DNA of 22,512 bases, taken from positions 1 through 22,512 of the forward strand of contig DCIO01000066.1 in NCBI GenBank assembly GCA_002315885.1, read 5' to 3'. The position numbers and the translations under genes are program-made. The notes under the pieces were generated by a model. It did no database searches. It saw nothing but the letters and a program-made list of their open reading frames with translations, and was not told the origin of the DNA. Of this stretch, positions 8,862 to 15,668 are shown in pieces (the stretch's first letter is position 1; each line of letters starts with the position of its first letter). Source of the DNA: Lentisphaeria bacterium UBA1724 (GTDB lineage Bacteria > Verrucomicrobiota > Lentisphaeria > Oligosphaerales > Oligosphaeraceae).

Positions 8862-8881
8862 TCCCACTGGACACACGCAAG

Positions 8882-8917
8882 AGTCCGGCGTTCTACCATG
8901 AGCGCCGGACTTTTTTT
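8882..8917 (+). terminator. Strong intrinsic terminator of the permease-phosphoribosyltransferase operon
   Basis: AGTCCGGCG (8882-8890) pairs perfectly with CGCCGGACT (8903-8911) around a 12-base loop, followed by seven T. It lies 20 bp after the stop codon. Confidence 0.95.
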
Positions 8918-9023
8918 ATGCCTACTCCAGTACTCAAAAGGAGCTTTTCGGGGCCCAGGGTTTCCTTTTCTGCGATATAGTATTTCTGTTTTCCTTCTTT
9001 CTCCTTAACCCACTTTGCCGACT

Positions 9024-12000
9024 ATGAAAAAAGCGCTATTCCTCTCCCTGTTCTTTGCCGTCGCGATGCTCTTTGCCCAGGAATGGGATTTCCGCGATGG
9101 GAATCTCAATGCCTTCCGTGCCGAGAATTTCCAGAGCTACGACCTGGTTCCCGAGAAAGGCTTTGTTGGCGTCGGGAAGGTAAATGCCTATTTTCTCACC
9201 CCCTGGCCCCTGGACCTGCCTGCCGCCGACTTCAAGTTCCTGGAAATTGGCCTGATATCTGATGAAACCCGCCTACCCGTCTACTTCTCCCGTACCGACA
9301 AGCAGATGGATGAAAGCACACGCTATGACGCACCACTGCATCGAGACAACCACCGCGTGCTCATCGACCTGACCAAGAATCCCGAATGGCGCGGCACAAT
9401 CACCAACGTCCGATTTGACGTCTCCCTGGCGGATGGCCACAAATGCAACATCCGATACATCCGCTTCCTGGCGGAAGAACCCGTCTACGCAGATACGGGA
9501 ATCCTTCCCAACGGCGATTTCTCCGCCTACGGCGAGAACTGGTCTGGTGATGTCACCTACTCCTCCAGGGGCGCTCTCATCGCCCCTAACGGCACCCTGC
9601 ATTCCGCCCCGGTGGAAATGCCCGTAGTAGGCAAATACCTCTGGCTTCTGAATGGCGACGAGTCCCTGGAAACCACCCTGGAATACCTGGACATCCTGGG
9701 AAATTCCATCGGCAAGGAACCCGCCACCATGGAACAGATGGCTTCCCTCCGTCCCCCTCGCCTGGCCGCCAGCATCCGCCTGCATATCCACAACACAAGC
9801 GATAGCCCTGCCCTGCTGGAACGAGCACTGTTTGACATCGTCTATGGCGACCTCTCACTGACGGAAGCAAAGGCACTGCTAGCGGAGGGCAAGAGCCTCT
9901 CCTCCGCCCCCGGCATCACCAACTCCTTCCTGGGGAACTGGATCTGGCTGAAGAGCCTGGGCGAAGAACTCAACACCGCCGCCGTCTTCCAAAAGACTTT
10001 CCGAATTAACGACCTGGCGGATATCGCCCAGGCGAAAATCCACATCACCGCCGACAACGAGTGGTCTGCCTATCTCAACGGAAAACCCATCACCGCCTCC
10101 AACTACAACAACTGGAATTATTCTGATTCCATCAACCTGATGCCTATGCTGAAAGAAGGCAAAAACACCCTCCTGGTACGAGTCTTCAATGAAGACGGCC
10201 CTGGCGGAGTCCTGGCGGATATCGTCCTCAAATCCAAAGACGCCAGATACTCCGTCTTCTCCACGGACAACTCCTGGACCGCCAGCCCCGTTGATCCCGA
10301 GAACCGCAACTGGAAGAATGCCCGCCCCTCCCAGCCCATCACCATCCTGATTCCCAATGGCGCGCAGCCCTGGGGCCCTCGTTGCCACGGCGAACCCAGC
10401 ACCCTCTCCGCAAAACTCCTGGGCTTCGAAATGCCCGAGACCTTTGACGAGAATACCACCTGGGCCCCCAAGATGTCCCTGCTCCCCCAGGGCGAAGGGA
10501 CCCAGAATGACGATTTGGATTTCTCCATCCGCTTCAAGAATGACAAATACAACTTCCTGGTTTTGGAGACGCTAGTTCCAGGTGGCACTCTGGAAGCCAA
10601 AGACCCCTTCGACCTCAATCTCGCTCCCGCGAATTTCCAGTATTTCCCCGAGGGCACATACGATGTGGTGATCCGATTGAATGACGTGCCCCTGGAAGCC
10701 CCCAAGGGCCTCAAGGTAACCGTGAAGCGCACCCCCGCCGCCACGCTGGGCATCCCCACTGCGCGGATTGTTGACAAGGAAAGCGTGCCACAAATCGAAT
10801 TGAATGGCACGGAACGCGCCACCCTCACCCACTACCTCATTGACCAGGGAGAAGCCGACCACCACTATCGGGAAATGAAGCTCGCCTTCGACAACGGCGT
10901 CCCCGCGGAATGGCTGCATCACATCGTGGAATTCGATGAGAATGGCGATCCGGATTTCACCAACATCGACAATCAATGCACTTCGGTTCTCACCCGGGAT
11001 CCACAGGTGCAACTGGTGCTCATCACCGCCCTGGACTGCGTTCGCAATACCACGATGACCAAGTTCTTCCAGGAGAACCCCGACACCCTGGTGGAAACCG
11101 CAGACGGCCGCCACGAAGTCCGCAACTACAGCGACAATTATCAGAAATCCCCCAGCATGGCCTCCGAAAAGTGGCTGGCGGAGGGCGACCGCATCCTGAC
11201 GCTCCTGATTCAACACCTGAATGCAATGCCATACGGCCGGCGTGTGGCGGGCATCCTCCCCAGCAGCGGAATTACCTGGGAATGGATGTACTGGGGCAGC
11301 CAGAGGGAAGGCGAGTTCGTGGACTACAGTGTGGCTTTCCGCCAGGCATTCGTGCGCTTCGCACAGGAAAAATACGGCACCATCGAAAAAGCGAACCAGG
11401 CTTGGAACAAGTCCTTCGCTTCATTTGACGAGATTGTGGAAAAGAATCTCCTGCCTACCCCAGACGAGCGCATGGACGAAGGCAGCGACCTCTCCTTGCG
11501 ACTGCCTGCGCAATCCCAATATGTCATGGACTACAACCGCTGCCTGGCGGTGGTCACCTCCGATGCCATCAAGCATTTCTGCCATACCGTCAAGACCGCA
11601 TCCCAGGGGAAGCTTCTGGCGGGCGCATACTACGGCTACTACAACCAGATTGCACACAGCCGATGGGCACAGAATTGCGGACACTGGGCACTCTCACGGG
11701 TGCTGGCCTGCCCTGACGTGGATTTCCTCCACGCCCCCACTACCTACAATGAACGCCAACCCGGTGCCCCTGGCGGTTTCATGATTCCCGACTCCTCCGC
11801 TCACCTGGCAGGGAAGGTCTTTGTCACCGAAAGCGACATCCGTACCAGCCACTCTGGACAGATGGCATTCGGCGGTTGCAAGAACTTGAGCGAAACTGCG
11901 GGGGTCTACTTCCGTGAAGCCGCCGCCTGCCTCACACACAATGTGGGTATGCGCTATTATGACTTCAGCAACGGATGGACTTTCCGGGATCCCCGATATG

Positions 12001-12905
12001 GTCAGATGGCCAATGCCATTGCAAAAGCCCAGCAGACCGTCCTGGAAGCCAAGCCTCTCATTGATGACCCCGCCAACGCCATCGCCACCGTCATCAGCGA
12101 GAACGCCATGGAGACCACCACCTACAAGGGCAGGCAGAATATCTTCGGCGTCATCAACCAATACTCCCAACTGCCCCGTAGCGGCATCGCCTTCGACAAC
12201 TATCTGACGCCTGGACTGGAAAACATCCCCCTGGCACACAAACTCTGGTTCTTTGAATGCCCTTACAGCCTCTCCGAAAAGGATTTCCAGTATATCCAGG
12301 AGAAAATCCTGGTCCCCGGGAACACCGTCATCTTCGCCATGGGAGCCGATGTGGTCCAACAAGACCATTTTTCCACCGAACACATGGAACTCCTCACGGA
12401 AATGACTTTCCAGATTCACGAAAAGTATGACCTGAAAAATTGGCCTACACTCACCCAGGAAGGACAGGAAATCCTGGGGAATCCCGCCGACATCACCATC
12501 GGACTCCACGACCCCTTCGCACCACTCTTCATCCCACAGGAAGACAACGGCACACAGATTCTTGCCCGGGATCCCAATGGTACGCCCGTCATGGCGCAGC
12601 GCATGGTCAATGGATGCCGCGTCATCTTCTGCGCAACGCCCTTCCTCAAAGGAACATGGCTACGGGCCATCGCACAGCAGACTGGACTGCACTGCTACAA
12701 CGAAACCGATGGCGATGTCACCTGGGCTTCCGGCGATGTCATCGGCATCCACTCCGTCTCCGAAGGCACACGGACCGTCCACACACTCCATCCCAATGGC
12801 ACTGCGCTGGATTTGATCCATGGCACCGAATATCCCCTCATCAACGGCACCTTCCAATACGATGCCCAGGCACTCTCCACCGCACTCTTCCTCATCAAAC
12901 AATAA
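9024..12905 (+). CDS. Large secreted GH42-like glycoside hydrolase with lectin-like domain
   Basis: This 1293-residue exported protein probably hydrolyses beta-linked sugars of plant or host glycans. A signal peptide is clear (MKK, hydrophobic core, cleavage after LFA at 18). Residues about 20-290 form beta-rich N-terminal modules. About 295-415 is a jelly-roll, galactose-binding-like domain (WIWLKS, TADNEWSAYLNGKPI, NTLLVRVFN). From about 600 to 1010 there is a TIM-barrel like GH42 beta-galactosidases: TWEWMYWG places a candidate acid/base at E753, DYSVAFRQAFVRFAQEKYGT is the typical following helix, and FVTESDIRT places a candidate nucleophile at E936. The 183-residue separation suits GH42. 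The C-terminal 230 residues resemble the GH42 Rossmann-like trimerisation and beta domains. The frame could start at TTG 9015, but ATG 9024 begins the signal peptide. It is preceded by a terminator and has no operon partner. The exact family and substrate are unproven. Confidence 0.75.
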   Translation: MKKALFLSLFFAVAMLFAQEWDFRDGNLNAFRAENFQSYDLVPEKGFVGVGKVNAYFLTPWPLDLPAADFKFLEIGLISDETRLPVYFSRTDKQMDESTRYDAPLHRDNHRVLIDLTKNPEWRGTITNVRFDVSLADGHKCNIRYIRFLAEEPVYADTGILPNGDFSAYGENWSGDVTYSSRGALIAPNGTLHSAPVEMPVVGKYLWLLNGDESLETTLEYLDILGNSIGKEPATMEQMASLRPPRLAASIRLHIHNTSDSPALLERALFDIVYGDLSLTEAKALLAEGKSLSSAPGITNSFLGNWIWLKSLGEELNTAAVFQKTFRINDLADIAQAKIHITADNEWSAYLNGKPITASNYNNWNYSDSINLMPMLKEGKNTLLVRVFNEDGPGGVLADIVLKSKDARYSVFSTDNSWTASPVDPENRNWKNARPSQPITILIPNGAQPWGPRCHGEPSTLSAKLLGFEMPETFDENTTWAPKMSLLPQGEGTQNDDLDFSIRFKNDKYNFLVLETLVPGGTLEAKDPFDLNLAPANFQYFPEGTYDVVIRLNDVPLEAPKGLKVTVKRTPAATLGIPTARIVDKESVPQIELNGTERATLTHYLIDQGEADHHYREMKLAFDNGVPAEWLHHIVEFDENGDPDFTNIDNQCTSVLTRDPQVQLVLITALDCVRNTTMTKFFQENPDTLVETADGRHEVRNYSDNYQKSPSMASEKWLAEGDRILTLLIQHLNAMPYGRRVAGILPSSGITWEWMYWGSQREGEFVDYSVAFRQAFVRFAQEKYGTIEKANQAWNKSFASFDEIVEKNLLPTPDERMDEGSDLSLRLPAQSQYVMDYNRCLAVVTSDAIKHFCHTVKTASQGKLLAGAYYGYYNQIAHSRWAQNCGHWALSRVLACPDVDFLHAPTTYNERQPGAPGGFMIPDSSAHLAGKVFVTESDIRTSHSGQMAFGGCKNLSETAGVYFREAAACLTHNVGMRYYDFSNGWTFRDPRYGQMANAIAKAQQTVLEAKPLIDDPANAIATVISENAMETTTYKGRQNIFGVINQYSQLPRSGIAFDNYLTPGLENIPLAHKLWFFECPYSLSEKDFQYIQEKILVPGNTVIFAMGADVVQQDHFSTEHMELLTEMTFQIHEKYDLKNWPTLTQEGQEILGNPADITIGLHDPFAPLFIPQEDNGTQILARDPNGTPVMAQRMVNGCRVIFCATPFLKGTWLRAIAQQTGLHCYNETDGDVTWASGDVIGIHSVSEGTRTVHTLHPNGTALDLIHGTEYPLINGTFQYDAQALSTALFLIKQ

Positions 12906-12929
12906 CTCGGAATTCCCCCAAAAAACAAA

Positions 12930-12956
12930 CGCTCTGTTCCACGTGGGAACGGAGCG
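12930..12956 (-). terminator. Hairpin after the glycosidase gene, T-tract on the minus strand
   Basis: CGCTCTGTTCC (12930-12940) pairs with GGAACGGAGCG (12946-12956) with one wobble and a 5-base loop. On the plus strand the hairpin is followed by an A-run, not T. On the minus strand it is followed by TTTGTTTTTT, so the canonical direction is minus although no minus-strand gene is next to it. It may still end or protect the glycosidase transcript. Confidence 0.5.
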
Positions 12957-13057
12957 GAAAAAAATACTTCATTGGGCATAATTCAGACCTCAGATTTCTT
13001 CTAAAACGAAAAAAAAGATATAAATTATTTTTCGTCGCAAATAACTTCTCATTTATT

Positions 13058-13711
13058 ATGAAACTTCAAAGCACACCCACAATGCGCCGGATGCCGACCT
13101 ATCTCCATCGGCTAATCTGGTTACGAAATGAAGGCGAGGAGTGGGTGTCTTGTGCCGACTTGGCCGCATACATGAATATCCCACACATCCTGGTGCGGAA
13201 GGATATCGCCATGACGGGCCTCCCCGGCAACAAGCGCTATGGCTTCCATGTGGTGGACCTCATCAATGCCATCCTCAAATTCGTCGGATGGGCGGATGCC
13301 ACTACCGCGACTCTCGTGGGCGCGGGTTCCCTGGGCTCTGCATTACTGGGCTTCGCCGATTTCCAAGCATATAACTTCCGCATCGAGACTGTCTTCGATG
13401 CCTCACCCCAAAAGGTCGGCACGACTATCCACGGCTATACGGTCTTTGATTTCGCCGATATCCAAAAGAAACTCCAGAATAACCCGCCTAAAGTGGGAGT
13501 GATCTGCGTGCCCGACACCGCCGCACAAACCGTAGCCAATACACTCGTCTCACTGGGCATCAAGTATATCTGGAATTTCGCCAACGTATGCCTCAAAGTC
13601 CCCGAAGACGTAATCGTCCAACGAGAAGTCATCTCAGGTGGATTGGCGGTGCTCTCCGCAAAAATCAAAACACTGGAAGAGGGAGACGACATCCAACCCG
13701 CAGAAGAATAG
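13058..13711 (+). CDS. rex: Redox-sensing transcriptional repressor Rex
   Basis: This 217-residue protein matches Rex, a dimeric DNA-binding repressor that senses the NADH/NAD+ ratio and controls fermentative and respiratory genes. The N-terminal winged helix (about 10-75) shows RMPTYLHRLIWL, then VSCADLAAYMNIPHILVRKDIAMTG, the recognition region of the family, and GFHVVDLINAI. The NAD(H)-binding Rossmann domain begins with GAGSLGSALL (G88, G90 and G93 of the GxGxxG motif), then the acidic VFDAS strand end and GVICVPDTAAQ. It ends near residue 205, with a short acidic tail. Start: ATG 13058 is used; the upstream in-frame extension overlaps the glycosidase gene and is not conserved. A possible -10 TATAAA is at 13019-13024 without a good -35. 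I found no clear Rex operator (TTGTGA-N6-TCACAA type) upstream of it. Confidence 0.93.
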   Translation: MKLQSTPTMRRMPTYLHRLIWLRNEGEEWVSCADLAAYMNIPHILVRKDIAMTGLPGNKRYGFHVVDLINAILKFVGWADATTATLVGAGSLGSALLGFADFQAYNFRIETVFDASPQKVGTTIHGYTVFDFADIQKKLQNNPPKVGVICVPDTAAQTVANTLVSLGIKYIWNFANVCLKVPEDVIVQREVISGGLAVLSAKIKTLEEGDDIQPAEE

Positions 13712-13993
13712 TATCCCGATTACATCCCCGTTAGAACCGAAAGAAGACAATTTAATTCCTATTTTTCGCCCCTCTAAAAAATATCGAAATTGGGAATTTG
13801 ATAAGAAGTAGCGCAAATCTTCAACATTCTATTCAAAAGATATTTTAATATCACCACGCAAAATAAAAAAAGCGAATATATTATGCGGCAAGCCGAGCGG
13901 TAATAGATTTTATATTACTGCAAGTCGTTCTTTTGGGACGACTTATTATCCCTGCTAAATGATGTTCTCAACCCAACAGGAGCAACACCAAAA
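13712..13993 (+). promoter_or_regulatory. AT-rich leader region of the small basic protein gene, with hairpin
   Basis: These 282 bp contain no gene. The region is AT-rich compared with its surroundings and holds several -10-like hexamers (TATATT at 13877-13882 and 13911-13916) without convincing -35 partners. A 9-bp hairpin, AAGTCGTTC (13922-13930) with GGACGACTT (13936-13944), one wobble, loop TTTTG, lies 50 bp before the start codon at 13994. AGGAG (13978-13982) is 11 bases before that ATG. No clear terminator for rex is visible. The hairpin probably lies in the 5' leader and could regulate expression. Confidence 0.45.
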
Positions 13994-14239
13994 ATGGAAA
14001 AAGCAAAACGCGCACGCAAGACCTTCGTTCAAGTGCTCACTGGTCGCCTGGTAAAGAAATACGAAGGGAAAGTTCCTGAAGCCACCCTCAATGACGCAAT
14101 TTCTGGTCTGGAGAAGATCCTGGTCACTCTGAATGCGGCCCGCAAAGTCCAGGCCCGCAAGGCCCGCAAGATCAACAAGGAGCTCCAGAAGTTCTCCACC
14201 GAGCAGCTCATGGGCGAACTGGCGAGCCGCAAGAAGTAG
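13994..14239 (+). CDS. Small, very basic protein of unknown function
   Basis: I do not recognise this 81-residue protein. It is rich in Lys/Arg/Ala, almost certainly helical and strongly basic, with no Cys and no membrane segment. The N-terminus KAKRARKTF and the stretch ARKVQARKARKINKE (about 49-63) are basic patches suited to RNA or DNA binding; the middle (YEGKVPEATLNDAISGLEKIL) is an amphipathic helix. Size and composition recall small ribosomal proteins such as bS20 or histone-like proteins, but the S20 hallmarks are absent, so I do not name it. Real-gene evidence: AGGAG 11 bases before the ATG, a leader hairpin, a 10-bp terminator-like hairpin after the stop, and coding over the whole length between them. 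It is probably monocistronic and, by design, highly expressed (inference). Confidence 0.8.
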   Translation: MEKAKRARKTFVQVLTGRLVKKYEGKVPEATLNDAISGLEKILVTLNAARKVQARKARKINKELQKFSTEQLMGELASRKK

Positions 14240-14267
14240 CCTTTTTTCGCCGAAAACAATTCTTTTC

Positions 14268-14304
14268 AAGCCCGTCTAGAACTCTTTTTCCAGACGGGCT
14301 TTAC
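14268..14304 (+). terminator. Terminator-like hairpin after the small basic protein gene
   Basis: AAGCCCGTCT (14268-14277) pairs perfectly with AGACGGGCTT (14292-14301) around a 14-base loop. Only three T (CTTTA) follow, so termination may be incomplete. The stem ends 9 bases before the start codon of the next gene. Confidence 0.65.
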
Positions 14305-14310
14305 ACTGTT

Positions 14311-15324
14311 ATGAACAAGAAGCTAAAAGTCGCATTGCTTGGTTTTGGAGGCATGGGTCATTTCCATGCCTCCCAATACGCGGACCAGCCCAATTGCCAG
14401 CTCATTGCCATCGTTGACAAGGACAGCGAGAAATTCAAGCAACTCGCCTCGAATATCAATATTGGCAAGAGCGAGGATGTCTCTCTGAAAGGCGTCAAGC
14501 AGTATGCCTCTTACGAGGAGATGCTTGCGCAGGAGAAGCCCGACATGGTGGACATCTGCCTGCCTGGCGACCTCCATGCCGAGTATGCGATTCGCGCCAT
14601 GCGCGATGGCTTCCATGTCCTCTGCGAAAAGCCCATGGCACGCACTGTCAAGGAAGCCGACCAGATGATGGCAGCGGCGAAGGAGACTGGCAAGAAGCTC
14701 ATGATTGCCCAGTGCCTGCGTTTTGATCCCGTCTATGACGCCTTCAAGAAACTCCACGAGAGCGGAAAATACGGCAAGTTGCTGCGGATGCAGGCACAGC
14801 GCCTCAGCTCTGCCCCCACGGGTTCCGACAGATGGTATCGGGATGCCAAACGCTCCGGCGGCGCTATCCTGGACCTCCATCTCCATGACACCGACTTGTT
14901 CAACTATTTCTTCGGCGTGCCAAAATCCGTTTCCACCACGGGAGTAACACGGGTATCCGGCGGCATTGACGAATCCTTCACGCACTATGACTTCGGCAAT
15001 GGAGCATACGTGGCGGCACAGGCGTCCTGGCTCTTCCCACGCTGGTTCTGCAATCTGGACGCCGTCTACGAAAAGGCGACCATCCTCCTGGAAGGCAACA
15101 AAATCACCATCGTTCCTCAGGACAAGCCCGACAAGGAAATCCTCATCGAGGGCAAGAAGAACGGCTACTGGGAGGAAATCAGCTATTTTGCCAAGTGCGT
15201 CCTCCAGAAGAAAGAGCCCCTGCGGTGCATGCCCGAAAGCACCCGAGAGTCCCTCCGCATCGCCCTCACGGAAGAGAAATCCGCGAAGAACGGCGGAAAG
15301 CGCATTATCTTCTTCTCGCGCTAA
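14311..15324 (+). CDS. Gfo/Idh/MocA-family NAD(P)-dependent oxidoreductase
   Basis: This 337-residue cytosolic oxidoreductase would act on a sugar, inositol or sugar derivative. The N-terminal Rossmann fold starts at residue 6 with VALLGFGGMG (GxGxxG at 11-16) and an acidic residue at the end of strand 2 (VDKD). The family's catalytic/nicotinamide motif is CEKPMA with E106-K107-P108. The C-terminal alpha/beta domain carries LDLHLHDTD, with H190, H192 and D193, which fills the place of the usual catalytic HxxxD/H residues (GGxxxDxxxHxxD). Length is normal. The start codon is only 9 bases after a terminator-like hairpin and has no Shine-Dalgarno, so its transcript may be leaderless or produced by read-through. 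Substrate unknown; no pathway partner adjoins it. Confidence 0.93.
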   Translation: MNKKLKVALLGFGGMGHFHASQYADQPNCQLIAIVDKDSEKFKQLASNINIGKSEDVSLKGVKQYASYEEMLAQEKPDMVDICLPGDLHAEYAIRAMRDGFHVLCEKPMARTVKEADQMMAAAKETGKKLMIAQCLRFDPVYDAFKKLHESGKYGKLLRMQAQRLSSAPTGSDRWYRDAKRSGGAILDLHLHDTDLFNYFFGVPKSVSTTGVTRVSGGIDESFTHYDFGNGAYVAAQASWLFPRWFCNLDAVYEKATILLEGNKITIVPQDKPDKEILIEGKKNGYWEEISYFAKCVLQKKEPLRCMPESTRESLRIALTEEKSAKNGGKRIIFFSR

Positions 15325-15351
15325 AGCGCTATTCCCTCGCGCTAAAGCGCT
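15315..15351 (+). repeat. Two direct copies of a 16-bp palindromic sequence at the oxidoreductase stop
   Basis: CTCGCGCTAAAGCGCT occurs at 15315-15330 and again at 15336-15351. Each copy contains the dyad AGCGC/GCGCT (GCGCTAAAGCGC, a 4-5 bp stem). The first copy includes the last codons and stop of the upstream gene, so the second is a non-coding duplication with a 21-bp period. Confidence 0.75.
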
Positions 15352-15668
15352 CGCACAGAACAGAAGGGTCTTACAGCTATCCGGGGTTCCGGGAAGAGGC
15401 CGGGGATTTTCCAAGGTCCGGGGGAGCAAGGGTCGAGAGAAACCGCGGGCTCCTTTGCCCCCGAAATCCTTGGAAAGGTAGAAGGTCCTTCTGTCCTGTG
15501 TGAGCCCTTTAGGGCGAAGAAGGGCGAAGAGGGCGAAGAAGAAGGGCGAAAGGCCGATAAAATCTTATTGAGGGGTTACATTTACTTGTTTTCCCGCGCG
15601 CGTGTTCGCGTACGAGGTGCAAACCATTTTGTTTTGTATCCAGCATCCAATAGAAGGACCAAATCCCC
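15325..15668 (+). other. 344-bp structured intergenic region upstream of valS
   Basis: No gene is seen. From left: the end of the 16-bp duplication; a large inverted repeat at 15404-15476 in which TTTCCAAGG (15408-15416) pairs with CCTTGGAAA (15468-15476) and CGGGGG (15419-15424) pairs with CCCCCG (15458-15463), with GGATTT/AAATCC as an overlapping alternative; then about four irregular copies of GGGCGAAGA at 15512-15559, starting with the small dyad GCCCTTTAGGGC; then an AT-rich stretch and a GC-alternating run (CCCGCGCGCG) near 15593-15602. The valS ribosome-binding site AAGGA is at 15654-15658, 10 bases before its ATG. A promoter could not be placed with confidence. Confidence 0.6.

Noticed and set aside
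12961..13057. Rex operator upstream of rex
   Set aside because: No TTGTGA-N6-TCACAA or TTGTTAA-type palindrome could be found; only AT-rich sequence is present.
13994..14239. Ribosomal protein bS20 (rpsT)
   Set aside because: Size and charge fit, but the S20 motifs (for example the DKAAxKGxxHKNxAAR block) are not present.
15420..15465. T-box riboswitch upstream of valS
   Set aside because: AACCGCGGGC resembles part of the T-box core, but the required UGGN bulge sequence, a specifier stem and a T-run terminator are missing.
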